This document shows positions 43,452 through 55,160 of a DNA stretch of 64,000 nt, piece after piece. The stretch lies in the NCBI RefSeq assembly GCF_033473495.1, contig NC_088939.1, positions 2,728,001 to 2,792,000 of the forward strand, written 5' to 3'. The notes beneath the pieces are model-generated. The model did not search any database. It saw nothing but the letters and a program-made list of their open reading frames with translations, and was not told the DNA's origin. The stretch is from Cercospora beticola (Eukaryota; Ascomycota; Dothideomycetes; Mycosphaerellales; Mycosphaerellaceae). The translations under genes were made by a program, and so were the position numbers. Numbering within the stretch: position 1 is the stretch's first letter; each line of letters begins with the position of its first letter.

Positions 43452-44963
43452 CTAAACATCAATACCAAGAAGGTCATCGTCCTCCTCGGCAAATAAGAAA
43501 TTCTCGTCATCCCAGTCTGGCTCTTCATCATCGTCACTCTCACTATCCGGGATCATGGCCTCTTCTCTATTGTTGCCAGGCGGCATGGAAAACTCTTCAC
43601 CGCCTTCGATGATGTATCTTGCCACGCTTTGCGAGTATTCGTTGCCGCGAGATGTGTAGAGATCGCCGAAGAAACAGAAGAACGCGCCATGACCAACTGA
43701 GAAGACACCTCGTAGTTGCACTTCCTTCAGGCGTGGAAGCTTGCCAGCGAGTCTAGAGAAGCACTCGGGCCACTCTCCTTCAAGTGTGACTTCGTTCAGC
43801 TCCAGGCGCTCCAGGGTTCCCGCGTGTCGCAGTAGAAAGTCGACCAAGTCCGAGGGATTTGCATAAACCGTTGTAATAGCGAAGTTTCGCAAGTTCGCCC
43901 AGACTATGGAGCCGACCACATCTGACAGCTCAATCTTGTCTTCGCCAGGGTTGGGACACGGCATGTCAATTTCCAGGGAGCGGAGGTTACCTGCGCTTTC
44001 CATGAGCATGATGAAATACCCCTCCGAGAAGCCCAGCATGATCTCGGCGAACTCTTCTGAATCAACCCCTAGATCGTCGTCTTCCAGATACGGCGTGGAC
44101 ACAATCCAGTGTAGAGTCTCTACATTGGCCATGAAACGCGACATCGCTTTGGAGAACTCAAGATGACGGGCTATGTGAAAGGACACGGAGCCCAGCCTCA
44201 GAGTCTGTGGCGAGTAGCCGGCCTTCTCAGCTGCGAGTACTATTTCGCCCATCGCCTCCAGTCCTTCTCCACACCGATCGTAGTCTCCGAACGGGGTAAT
44301 AAGCCCTTTTCGAAACTGCTTGTTCTCTCTGTGGGTGTGGACACGCAGTGCGTTGGCTGTAGTGAAGTCGAAGGCACGAATGTTGCTGCACTTCTCGAAG
44401 ACTTCTTGCATGCACCGTTGAATCACCCCGTCTTCAACAATTTGTACGCCTTCATAGGCTAGTTCGCTGTAGTACTCGAAATGATTCTGCAGCTGAGCGG
44501 CCGAGTAGCTTGGCTTGGGCTGTGCATCCGCATTGGCTCTGATCAATTGTATCAGAGCCTTCTCACGCGCCTCGAGATTTGGATCGATCTGGCGTTCCCG
44601 GCCCCGTCGCATGGAGATTTCGCCAAGCTCTTGGAGGTGCTTCCTGTCGGCCTTTGTGATGTGTGCGTCGACCTCGATCTGTGATTCCAACTTCGCCCTC
44701 CATTCTTCAAACTTCAGCGGCTCCGACGTATCGCCTTGAAAATAAAGGAGCCTTGGCTGTTTACAGAATTTGGGATGTTGAGCGATCTGCCAGGCTGCTT
44801 TCATGCTGTCGATTGTCATGACAGTCACGATCTCTGGGAACAAGTAGTCATCTGCGACATTTCGCAAAGAGTGGCAAGTGAGCCTGAGCGCCTTGATCTC
44901 GTCCAGGCTGCAGCGTACGCAAATCATTTCAATGAGCTCTGTCGGGAGCTCTACGAACGACAT
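43452..44963 (-). CDS. F-box protein with leucine-rich-repeat-like region
   Basis: The chosen start is the ATG 44963-44961 (MSFVELPTELIEMIC), because the frame further upstream begins only with GTG. The protein is 503 residues. The F-box (about 3-45) has L-P-T-E-L-I-E-M-I, L-R-L-T-C-H-S-L-R and Y-L-F. The rest contains degenerate leucine-rich repeats (L-R-S-L-E-I-D, L-E-R-L-E-L-N-E-V-T-L, L-K-E-V-Q-L-R-G-V) and an acidic tail (SDDDEEPDWDDENFLFAEEDDD). F-box proteins select substrates for SCF ubiquitin ligases, which depend on neddylation by UBC12. The substrate is unknown. Confidence 0.85.
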   Translation of the reverse strand: MSFVELPTELIEMICVRCSLDEIKALRLTCHSLRNVADDYLFPEIVTVMTIDSMKAAWQIAQHPKFCKQPRLLYFQGDTSEPLKFEEWRAKLESQIEVDAHITKADRKHLQELGEISMRRGRERQIDPNLEAREKALIQLIRANADAQPKPSYSAAQLQNHFEYYSELAYEGVQIVEDGVIQRCMQEVFEKCSNIRAFDFTTANALRVHTHRENKQFRKGLITPFGDYDRCGEGLEAMGEIVLAAEKAGYSPQTLRLGSVSFHIARHLEFSKAMSRFMANVETLHWIVSTPYLEDDDLGVDSEEFAEIMLGFSEGYFIMLMESAGNLRSLEIDMPCPNPGEDKIELSDVVGSIVWANLRNFAITTVYANPSDLVDFLLRHAGTLERLELNEVTLEGEWPECFSRLAGKLPRLKEVQLRGVFSVGHGAFFCFFGDLYTSRGNEYSQSVARYIIEGGEEFSMPPGNNREEAMIPDSESDDDEEPDWDDENFLFAEEDDDLLGIDV

Positions 44964-45626
44964 AATGATGGATGGTGGCACACAGTTTCGCGGTACAGAA
45001 CAAGATGAGGAACATTGGGGTGTTGGTGAGACGCGTCAATCTCGCGTTTGCCAAGGATGAATCCGGTCACGCTTGTCGCTTCAGACTTCACTTCCCGACC
45101 AAACGCCGACCTGCAGACCACAACAAACATTCGCAAGAGCTCAGCGCACGAAGTCGCTGGGTCCACAACTTGACAGTGTTGATCCCGCATCCAACGGGAG
45201 AAGCATGGAGACGACCGAAAAAGTGCCAGATGGCACATGCGGTTACGCTGTCGCTGCTGGAGACTTGATGGTGCCTATGTCAGCGTCTCTTCTCGACCTG
45301 CTGCTTCGCGCCGCTCCGTGTCCTGACGAGAGCTGATTGCCATCTTCCGCGTCATCACGGTGAGCACTCGTCCAGTCGACAGTGTTATGGACAAGAAAGA
45401 GCTTCGCTTGTTCGCGCTTGCTATGCCAGGTCGTACGTGCGGAGCATAGCAAAGTTAGCGCTCCAATACAAGATGCTCAGTGTTCGCGTGCATAGGTGTG
45501 ACTTCAACGGCGAGAGGACAATAACAGCACGGGCCCTCAGCCCCCTCACTTTCAAAAGTCCCAGCAGTCTTTGCTGCACCAACTCGACACAACATCTCAA
45601 GCCACCACGCCGAAACCGCCTTAGCC
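44964..45626. other. Divergent intergenic region
   Basis: This is the promoter region shared by the F-box gene (minus) and the interrupted fungal gene (plus). No coding frame is supported. Confidence 0.6.
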
Positions 45627-47705
45627 ATGCCGGTGCCACTATACACCTGTGGCTTGGCAAAAGTCGGCTACGATGAGCCTTTCCACGAACTGGATGTCGA
45701 GCTGAGGCAGAAAGGTGCCCACGAAGTGCATGTTTCCGGCGGAGAGGCCAGCGAGGTCCTGTTGCGCCTGACTGGCGGAGCCTGCAGCGATACATCACCA
45801 TACGGACAGCTCACAGATCACGACTCGAACGCAATACACAAGAACATCATTGTCGGCCTTCCCAGGGCGCTCATGATCTTTCAAGGACAGCATGAACTTC
45901 TTTGCGTGCTCGAAAATATTCTAAAGAACCTGACGGAAGGTTTTGCACCGTCCGGCTCGGTCCAGTGGTCATCGTTCGCGACGAAAGATCTTCACTCTGC
46001 CGGCCATGAAATTTCGTGGAACTAATACATCCACCAACCCTTTACTGCTCCGGTTGCGTATTCGGCTGAACACCTTTACCAAAAGTCCACGGAACGCCTT
46101 GAAATGGTCAAAGATGAGCTGATGCTGCTACAGACAGATCCAGCATACGCACAGGAAGTCATCAAGATGAGGAGGGTAGCGCTCAGCAATGCAGCCCCAG
46201 GATCCAGGCATGCGAAGCAGTACGAGGACGTCGGCGGCTTCTTAGTGACGGAACTACTGACTCGCTTTGAGATGTGGCACACCATATCGTCCCGTTGCAG
46301 CGAGCTCAAGAAAGCCATGATGCATTCCAATGAGGTCTATACTCCAGGCACAACCACGCCGCCCGAGGTGGCCATGCACATATATGCATTGGAAGCCAGT
46401 ATCGAACATTGGAGAGAACGGTCTAGTGAAGACTTTGAGGAGCTCAGGCACTTCACAAATCTTGGACCTCGCCAGGTACCGCCATCCCATTCCGGTGACC
46501 ATATGAACACGTCAGATGTAAATGAAGTACTCGACCCAGACAACCCCATTGATCGCTTGAAGTGGCAAATTGCAGGCATTCGTCAGAGTGCGGGTCGAAA
46601 AGGAAGGCATCCGGCTGGACACGCATCACTGTTCGTGGCCATTGAGAGGGAAGAAGCTACAGATAGAATCATGGACCAGCTGACACGGGAGTACATCAAT
46701 GACGCGATGATCATGGATGAAATCTACACTCACATCGCTTGGATACAACAGATTCTGGATCCTACCATTGAGTTTCCTTGGGTGAAGTCTGGGGAGAGTT
46801 GCTGCATTCTCGGCGACCCCAAATGCCGCCACTCCTGGCTCCAATTTGCGTCGGGATGGCAACAGCGCATCGGCGCTCTGGCTCAATCACTGATGGACGC
46901 GCCTTGGCCGAAGGGCCGCAAAGACCTAGCCTGGCTTGCTAAGGCGACTTTGACGCGCTCGCGCCTGGGAAAGCTGTGGCAAGGTATCTTCGCGGAGTAT
47001 GGCAAAGCACAAGAAGCAGGGAGAAGCTCACCATGCGGCACGTACTTCATGACAAGTATGACTGAGTTCGCAAATGACCCGGCACATCTCGCACAACTCG
47101 AAGCGGAGCGAGAGGCATGTGAGTTGGAGTCTGATAGACAATCACTTGTCGCCGAGGAGAACGCCAGGGCTCTCACAGGCTACATCCCGCAGATCCAGTG
47201 GGGCTCGGATGGTGCCGGCCATGAGAAGAAGCTGAAGTCGGAGAAGAAAGCGAAGCTGAAGGCGAAGCCGGTGCAGACTGCTGGCGAACTCGCCCGTGCA
47301 ATGGGAACCATACATCTTGAGTACAGCCCTGACGACAGCGCAAGACTCAATAGCGATGGACCGCTGACACCGCACGCACCGATCTCTATACGCATGAAGA
47401 GGGAGAACCTAGTCGTCTTTCAAAAGATGTACCGCGCTGATACGGAGTCCAACCAAGGCGGTACCATTCGTTGGCAAGCATTTGTCCAGGCGATGAAAGA
47501 CGCAGGCTTCACCGCGGAAGAAGCTGCTGGCTCTGCAGTAAGTTTTCGCAGCAGCAGTCTTGGAGGATCTATCTGCTTCCATCGTCCTCATCCAGATCCG
47601 GTGTTGCATCCTATCATGCTGTATGCTATGGCGAGGCGCCTCACGAAGTGGTTCGGCTTTACCACGGACACGTTCGTGTTGAGAGAGACTGAAGCTGACA
47701 CATGA
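45627..47705 (+). pseudogene. Fungal-specific protein with HicA-like C-terminus, interrupted by an in-frame TAA
   Basis: Two open frames (45627-46025 and 46104-47705) lie in the same reading frame; the only stop between them is TAA at 46023-46025. The residues on either side (...HEISWN then YIHQPFTAPVAYSAEHLYQK) read as one continuous, conserved-looking fungal protein. I know this family: large ascomycete proteins beginning with a Y-T-x-G-L-x-K-V-G-Y-D-E-x-F-H-x-L block and ending with a HicA-like segment, here S-L-G-G-S-I-C-F-H-R-P-H-P-D-P near 47556-47600 and W-F-G-F. Uninterrupted length would be 692 residues. The stop is a base substitution or a sequence error; an intron that removes it does not fit the phase. 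The function is unknown. Confidence 0.75.
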
Positions 47706-48088
47706 GCCGGCGATGCTGGATGGGAGATATTGCAGGTTGGAGGACTTGTCAGCGGACGATTTGAGCGGTGGCATAAAATTGTGAATGCTTCGATTTGTAC
47801 TTCGCTCGAGTACGCTTTGACCTTGGCTTTTGTTGGGCGATGCGCCATGCAAGCGGACTTTCAGCAGGCTTGAGACATTGAAGTTTGTCGGAAAGGGATG
47901 AAAAGCTGAAAAATATGTCAGCGCTTGGCTTGAGTCTTTGAAGGTAAAGGATTGGGGACGATTTGTTTGTTACGAGAGCGAGCTTAAGTGCGCGTATCGA
48001 GAAAGCAATGCGGCCTACTACCAGGCGCTCACTCTAGAATGCAAGCATCCGACATGACCGAAAGTCCATACATTCTCGTTGCCTTCTC
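47706..48088. other. Intergenic, convergent 3' regions
   Basis: The 3' ends of the interrupted gene and the P450 gene face each other here. No other gene is supported. Confidence 0.6.
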
Positions 48089-49863
48089 TCATCCGTTCCT
48101 CTCTTTCAGATCCACCCACAAGCCCGGCTTATCCCACAGAATGTACGCCTTCTGCTCATCCATCCACTTCTCCTGCCCAGGACACAACTCAAACTCAAAC
48201 TCCCACACCAATCTGCACAGAATGATCCGCAACTCCGCCCAAGCCAAATTGATTCCCAAACAGCCATACGTTCCCAGACTAAATGCCTGCATCACGTCCC
48301 TCTGGTCATTTTCACAACCATACTCCGCGCATTCGTCATCTAGCCAACGCTCAGGAATCCACTCATCTGGTCGATGGAAGTTTGAAGCGCTGTGGTACGC
48401 AGCGAAATGTGGAACACCGACGTAGGTATTACCCGCGATGAAGTGTCCGTCGATGGTCATACCTTCTGGTGGTGTTCTGCGTGGAGCACGATCGGCTGCG
48501 GGAGGGTAGTAGCGGAGAGTTTCCTGAAGCACGGCGTTGAGGTACGGCAAATGGGAGGCTTGAAGGGCGTTGATCGATGAGACCGTGGGGAAAGCTGTGC
48601 GAATTTCTGTGGCAAGGCGGGAGATGCGGGCTGGCGAGCAGGTGGAGAGGAAGAAGATGGCACCAGAGAGGGTTGTGGCGGAGGTTTCGGCGCCGGCGTT
48701 GATGAGACTGTGATCGGGTTAGGGGATCAGGATCTGGAATGGGTTACATGTGGCGCGAAAGCTTACACTGCTGTATTTGCAAGCAGTTCTCCTTTGCTTA
48801 TGTGGTCTTCTCCCGATCTGATCCCACCGCCGCTCTGGCTCAGACCGTCCCTCAGTAGCAAACCGACAAGGTCAACTTTGCTTGCGGCAGGTCCTTCCTC
48901 CAGTCGCTGATTGAGTCTCTGCTCGGTCAAAGCCCGATGCTGCTCTAAGTTGTCCATAACCTTTTTTGGAATCAGATGTGGGATGAGCATATTTGCGCCA
49001 GGTATCTGCTGGAGTGCGCTCATGAAAACTTGAGCTTTTGCCGCGTCCAGAACGAAAGCTACCCAAGGGTGAAGTTGACCATTGTCAAGACAGCCAAAGC
49101 TCTCACCAAAGACCAGATAGCCAGTGATGTCGAAAGTGATGTAGTTGAGCCACATCATCATGTTGACCTTTTGCTGTCCGCAAACACCGAGTTTGCGAAT
49201 GCCATCCACGAGCTTGTCTGTATGAGATATTATCATAGGCTCGAGGTCGCGGACACTCCGCTCGCTGAAAGCCGCGCTCAGCATCTTGCGTTGTCTAGCA
49301 TGGACATCTTGGGAGAGAGTTGACAGAATGTGGTCTTCTTCAGTGCCATACTTTTGATACAATCGTTCATCCTTCGCCATCGCTTGGACCCTGCCTTTGC
49401 GTGTGCCATGGATGTCGCGCATCGCTTGCGCCGAGTTGAATAGAAGATCGCGCGGACCTACGCGAACGACAGGGCCATATTGGTCGAACAACTTGCGCTG
49501 CACACGAGGTAGAATCCCTCGCAGATTAGTTATATGCATCGGGAGGGTAGAGATTGACCATATCTTCGGCCCTGGGATGTTGTGAAGTGGTGAAAGGATC
49601 GAATTGTAGAGTGCCTAACAATGGTTGGCAGATGATTAGCGTATGTCTTCAGTCCCTGCGATCAAGCAGCATCTGCAGCCCATTCCACAGCTATCACACA
49701 TGTTTGAACGATCACGAAGGCCACGAGTCGAAAATTCGATGACGATGATCGTACTCACGTTGCCCAGTAGACAGAGAGCCAAGAGAGCGGGAATTGCGAA
49801 GCAGATCGTGCAGAGGTCGACAATGCTCAGAGTCACTGGCACGTTGAATATAGGCGATTCCAT
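48089..49863 (-). CDS. Cytochrome P450, CYP65-like (isotrichodermin C-15 hydroxylase type)
   Basis: Exons 49863-49759, 49614-48767 and 48707-48089 join to 1572 nt, giving 523 residues. A membrane anchor lies in exon 1 (residues 8-33). It is followed by the proline-rich hinge I-P-G-P-K, then the I-helix region in which I-N-A-G-A-E-T-S-A is read across the second splice junction, the K-helix E-T-L-R, a P-E-R-W meander motif and the haem loop F-S-L-G-T-Y-G-C-L-G with the axial Cys. The A-M-R-D-I-H-G-T-R-K-G block is typical of CYP65-like fungal enzymes. The substrate is not predictable. There is no synthase gene nearby. Confidence 0.9.
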
Positions 49864-50655
49864 GGCGACTGGGAAGATGCGAGATGTTCGACAAGTGAGC
49901 TGAAGCACTGCAGACTTGATACTTGATTATATCACTTGAGATCCAAGTTGAGTATGAGCCTGAATCCACTAGCTTGCCCTAACGTCAGCGATCCTGCAGC
50001 GAGCGATAGCCGCCAACACGTTGTCCGATATAGGGCAAGTGTGCGCACAAGACTGCCGGAAGGTAACACAGAGTAAGCAGAGCCATATGAGCTCCGCTGT
50101 ATGACCCTCGAAGCGTAACCGTCGGAGCTGCCGACAAGCGCATTCCTACTGCCACGCAGTGAGCACTGCTTCAAGCGGAGATGCTTGGTGCTTTGTCGTC
50201 ACGACGGCATCGTGAAGCACAAACGTGTAAACATCAGATAGCTCGTTACTGTGCAGTTCTGAATACGTCGCCGCCTTTGCTGGAGGCGTGCGGCTGGAAA
50301 CACGCAGAGCGCCGTTAAGGATCGCATCCATTGGATTCAGGCCACCAGCGCGTGTCGCCTCAACGACGTCGTGCAACCATCAGGACTTGTTTCGAGATGG
50401 CGGCTGATATCGTGGTATGGACATCGTCGCCAGGGTAGAGTGTGGAGGTAACGCGGTGATGCAGAGAAGTGGGACAGCTGAGGAAGAGTTGTGAGTGGGA
50501 GGAGGAAGTCTGGGCAGGGATCGGAGACCCTCGTCGGATTTCGACAGGGGTCCGATTCGCGACTTCCACGTCTCAGCATCTGGCCTCTTCAGGAGCACAG
50601 TCTTCACTTCATGTAGTAACTTCTCTTCCGCACAGACAACGTTACCACCGCCAAT
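49864..50655. other. Divergent intergenic region
   Basis: Promoters of the P450 (minus) and ERV25 (plus). Several overlapping frames run into ERV25 in other frames. Nothing else is supported. Confidence 0.6.
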
Positions 50656-51383
50656 ATGGCCGCCATGCTGGCATTCAAGCTGCTCATCGCATTTCTCCTT
50701 CCCCTCGTTTCCGCGCTCAAGTTCGACATCCAAGCACACCCCGGCCACGAATCGGCATCCAAAGAGCGCTGTATACGCAACTTTGTCGCCAAGGACCAGT
50801 TGGTTGTCGTGACGGCGACAATCAGCGGCAGCAAGGGCGATGGCCAGACATTGAACATGCATGTACGTCTGCGCCGCAACAAGAAGCCCTCAGCTCAGCA
50901 ACACCAGGAAACAGACCCACTGACTCCATCTTCCAGATCAAAGACGCTGTAGGAAACGACTACGCCCGCCCTCGCGACGTCGCCGGCGAGGCCCGCTACG
51001 CTTTCACATCACACGCCGACAGCGCCTTTGACGTCTGCTTCGAGAACATCCTCACCGGCCACGGCACTTACTCTTCTCCCTCGCGACATGTAGAACTCGA
51101 CATCGACATAGGCGCCGATGCCAAGGACTGGTCTGCGATCCAAGCCGGCGAGAAGCTGAAGCCCGTCGAAGCCGAGCTTCGCCGCATCAGCGAGGTCGCG
51201 AAAGAGATCGTGGACGAGCTGGACTACCTGCGTGGGAGAGAGATGAAGCTGAGAGATACAAATGAGAGTACGAATGAGCGCGTGAAGTGGTTTGCGATTG
51301 GAACGATGGGCATGTTGGTTGCGTTGGGAGTGTGGCAGATTGTATACTTGAGGGCCTACTTCAGGAGCAAGCATTTGATCTAG
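50656..51383 (+). CDS. ERV25: p24 family cargo receptor Erv25
   Basis: Exon 1 (50656-50862) and exon 2 (50937-51383) flank a 74-nt intron (GTACGT...TTCCAG) and give 217 residues. There is a signal peptide ([20 protein letters not shown]), a GOLD domain with two cysteines (C-I-R-N-F, F-D-V-C-F-E-N), a coiled coil (about 145-185), one transmembrane helix ([18 protein letters not shown]) and a short cytosolic tail Y-F-R-S-K-H-L-I. The tail and length match yeast Erv25, which cycles between ER and Golgi in COPII/COPI vesicles with Emp24 and selects GPI-anchored cargo. Confidence 0.93.
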
Positions 51384-52238
51384 ATGGGACATGAATTACA
51401 AGCTGTCAATATGAGATGCTTCTCGTGATTCCCTATGGAAATGGATATCGGCGACGCGGCACAGAAACGATGACGAGTTGTTTTCGAAACGGAAAAGCGA
51501 GGCGTGGGGACAACAAGGGTAACGGGCATGCATGGTGGCTGGGCTTCGATATGCATACTACTACGATTGCTCTGTTCGTCCAGCAGTGGACATATGAATG
51601 TAACGATAGAGGTACAGATATAAAAACAACAGAAAAGTTCTCGAAAACATCCTACGCCATGCTTCCGAGCCCGATGAAATTGTTGAAGCAGTGAAACATC
51701 AAAGGCACAGCCGACCATCACGTACTTTATATAAATACTTACAGCCTAGAAGGAGCTCCCCAATGCACATCGCCCACCTGTTTCCCAACATGCCAATGTC
51801 TATGCACTCTGCAGCTCCGAATCCCAGCTACCGCGCGCAACGTGTCCGCGTCCGTGCCTTTATCAGTGGGACCCCATGTCTCGAACGCCCGGTACGTCTT
51901 GGCATAAACCACCACTTCAATAATACCATTCCACCATCACATCTCAAACTCAGAATATCGAATATCGAATTTTGGCCTTGTGCGTGTGGTCATGAGCTAG
52001 TTTCTTGGTGGTCTCATGGTCAGCATCGTCGCCAATAGATAACCGTATCAGCGATCAAGAGCAAAATTGTGAAGGAGTTCGAAGTTCAATCCCATTCATA
52101 TAGTAGCCCGCAGTCATGCATTTACAATGCTGGCGGTACTGTCATATCATCACCGCTAAACGATCAAAATGCATATACAGCCACTTGCGTTGCCACCAAA
52201 ACGCCCTCGCAATGCACAAGTGGACCAACAATGGACGT
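51384..52238. other. Intergenic, convergent 3' regions
   Basis: The 3' regions of ERV25 and BIR1 meet in this interval of about 850 bp. The plus frame 52069-52626 and others overlap BIR1 antisense. No gene is supported. Confidence 0.6.
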
Positions 52239-54765
52239 CTATCCAACAATATTGATGCCCTGCAAGCTCTCCATGGCTCTCATGCCTTGCTTTTCAAATG
52301 TCTCGACCATTCGCTCACATTTCCTCTTCAACTCGACTTCGCCCTGTTGGGCGCGATATCGAACCCATTCTTCTACGCTCATCTTCTTTTCCGGGCTTGT
52401 CAATGCTCCGGCAGCGGCAACAAGCTGCTCTCCAACTCGCCCGGGACTGGGTTGCGGACTAGGCAAAAACACCATATCCAGATCGACAGCTGTCCAAGGA
52501 ACAGAGGACTGGAGTCCAGAGACCTGCTTGGATGGCGACACATTCTTCGTCTTCAATGGCGATCGATTCGGTGTGCCAGGCGCCAAAGGTATTCTCGTTG
52601 TTTTTGAGGGTGAAAGGAACAGCTGAGGAGCCTTTTGTGCAGTCAAAGGCTGCGCCACAGAAGATGGCACATTTTCCTTGTCACTTCCGCTAGGAGACGG
52701 TGTAAAACCACCCGGCATCCGCGACGACTGTCGCAGTAAAGACACGCGGTCTGGTGAGAACGCCTTCTCCGCTTCCGCAGCGACTTCATCTCGAAGCTGC
52801 TGCATTTCTGCGTTGTCTTTGCTGCGCCGCCCTTGTGATGGTGACGGCTCGTACTCGTTGACCAATTCTTGTTCCGCTTGTATAGCGAGAGCTCCTTGAG
52901 AGGCTTGCTCAGTCGCTATGCGCTCGAGTTCTTGCTCAATCTCCAATTCGTCGCGAGCGAGATCTTCTTCTGGTTCTGCTTCGAGCTCAGTATTCTCTGG
53001 CCCGGAAGTCACAGCCGATGTCTTCGAAGACCGCACAGAAGAGCCTTTCTTGCCTTTCGGCTTCGCTTTGCTCTTCTTCGCCGTTGCCTTCTTCTTGATC
53101 GGTTGTGAGTTCTCGTCATCAGCTTCTGCATCTTGACTCGCTGCAGGAAGATCGAGCTCTATTCGATCCTCAGTAACGAGCACATCTGTTGCGTCTGTGC
53201 CTGTCTCGACCGTCGCCTCTGTCGACGCTGTAGAGGCCTGCTTCGCTTTTCGGCCACGCTTAGCTTTCGGCTCAGGTTCAGGCTTTGAGGGCGGGTCCAT
53301 GTCAAGTAAGCTGCTAGAGTCTTGCTGTTTTCGCATGCCGTCTGACATTCGCTTAGTGCCGCGCTTCGGTTTTGGGTGCTCTGGCACAATCGGCGTAGAC
53401 TGGTCGAGGTCCTCGCCGAAGTTATCGACAGACTGGTCCAGCTCTTCTTGAAGTTGTGCAGAGACTTCGCGCAAGCGTGCTTTTTCGATGGCGTCTGCAT
53501 CTGGCGTCTGTGGTACCTCATCCGGCTCCTGTTCCACAGCTGGCTCAGCCTGTGGTTGCACCTTTGGCTTCTTGGCGCGTGTCGCTTTCTTGGTCGGCAC
53601 AGCATCGAGACTGCTCACCTCAATCACTGAAGAATCAACTACTGTTTGTTTTGATGCGCGTCCTGTTCCTCTGGGCTTGGTCGTCGGCTGTGAGGTTGCC
53701 AATTCTTCGGCCGGCAATTGTCCCTGCTCCAAGTCCAGATCGTGCAATTCAACAGCCTCTTCCTCTTTTGCAGCCTTCTTCTTACCCCTGCCGCCCTTAG
53801 CTGGCGCTTTAGCTTTTGTGGTCTTCTTCTTCCCTTTGGTGGTTGTTGCTGTTGAAGCGGTCGTGCCTGCCGTCATGATACTATCATCAACTTGGGCCAG
53901 ACTGCTGTTCGGCGGAATGTCGCCCAGGCTATCTCTCAAACTTTGCGCATCACTCGCTGCAGTCATCGCGCTCTGTGTGCTGACTCTGCTTGCTTTGCTC
54001 GCAGTGCTGCCTCGGCTCTTGCCCTTGGCCTTGGTCTTCTTCATGGGCTCTGCGGTGCCATGATAATGTTCGACTAGTGCGAAGAATGGACACTGGGGCT
54101 CTCGTCGTTTGTGTTCCACAAAAGGATCGTCTTTGGGCTCCCAGCCATCAAGGCTCAAATTGCAGTAGAAGCAAGTAACTCCATCTGGCTCATCACCGTC
54201 CGGGCTCGGGTCCCAACACCATCCTGCTTCGACGAGCTTCGCGACTTTGCACTTCCATCCTTTTTTCGACTCATGAGGCCAGCCTTCTCCAGTCGTGAAT
54301 GTCTGCTTTCGCGCTGTGTATAACTCCTCGCCCATCGGGTCTCGCGTTTCTGCGGTTTGTGTCGAATCTTCGTCTCGCGTCACGCTGATGGCTGTCGCCC
54401 ATGCGCAGTAGTTGGAATGCGCCAAGTGCTCCGATATTGGGTCGTCCGTCTCTTCCCAGCCATCAAGCTTGACACTGCAATGGAAGCACTGGACATTGTC
54501 GTCCGAATCGGAAGCTGGCCGGTAGAAGAAACCCGCGCGGGCAAGCTATCGCGTACGTCAGTCTCGCTTCCACGTGTCATATAATGTCTTTCACACATAC
54601 CGCCTCCTTGGAAGGATGCGCATGCGGCCACTCGACGGTATTTCCGGCTTTCCTCTTGGTGGTGTTGCAGCTGGCGCGTCGCTTCGTGAGTTGTTGTGGC
54701 TGCTCGAATGTCGCCAATCGCCCGACAAACGAGCTCGTATCGCTGGAGACCGGCGCCATGGCCAT
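52239..54765 (-). CDS. BIR1: Survivin-like BIR protein (Bir1), chromosomal passenger subunit
   Basis: Exons 54765-54601 and 54545-52239 (55-nt intron, GTATGT donor) give 823 residues. Two BIR zinc modules are visible. The first (about 17-105) has C75, C78, H95 and C102 in C-F-H-C...H-L-A-H-S-N-Y-C. The second (about 134-212) has C180, C183, H200 and C207 in C-F-Y-C...H...C. A long, charged, Ser/Ala/Lys-rich tail follows, with a conserved-looking C-terminal block (MSVEEWVRYRAQQGE). Fungal Bir1 binds INCENP and Aurora kinase at centromeres and guides chromosome segregation. The very basic, low-complexity middle is typical. Confidence 0.92.
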
Positions 54766-55160
54766 GTTGCGACGATGTTGTGGCTGTTGGCGCGTTCAAG
54801 TGGGCATTTGCGGGCGAGTCGTTGGTGTTATTCGCGTTGTTTACTCGGATCGACAGCAGCGTGGATTAAGCGAGCGGCACGTGCAGGCTCGGCCCCGTAG
54901 CGTCAGGCACAACGTCAGAGCGGGCGGGCTTCGAGAACGAGAACGGGAAAGACGCAAGTCGCAGCTTGCGACGGCCGCTGAGCCCCAGAAGCCTCCATCC
55001 ATTCCACCTCGCTCCTCACCATTCTCACTTTCCCTACAAGTCATTGAACACATTGCCCACACCATGCTATAGACCAAGCACACGACGCGACTATGGATCC
55101 CTCATCTGTGTTGCATAGCTAGCCCCGTTCTCTCCCCATTCAAGATCACTCTCAAGCATA
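54766..55160. promoter_or_regulatory. Bidirectional promoter of BIR1 and TAM41
   Basis: The ATG codons of BIR1 (minus) and TAM41 (plus) are 395 bp apart. The segment just upstream of TAM41 is pyrimidine-rich, as is common in fungal promoters. No specific site was assigned. Confidence 0.55.

Noticed and set aside
46016..46085. Possible intron removing the TAA at 46023
   Set aside because: The only usable acceptor (AAAAG at 46085) puts the downstream exon out of phase with the upstream one, and the removed part looks conserved.
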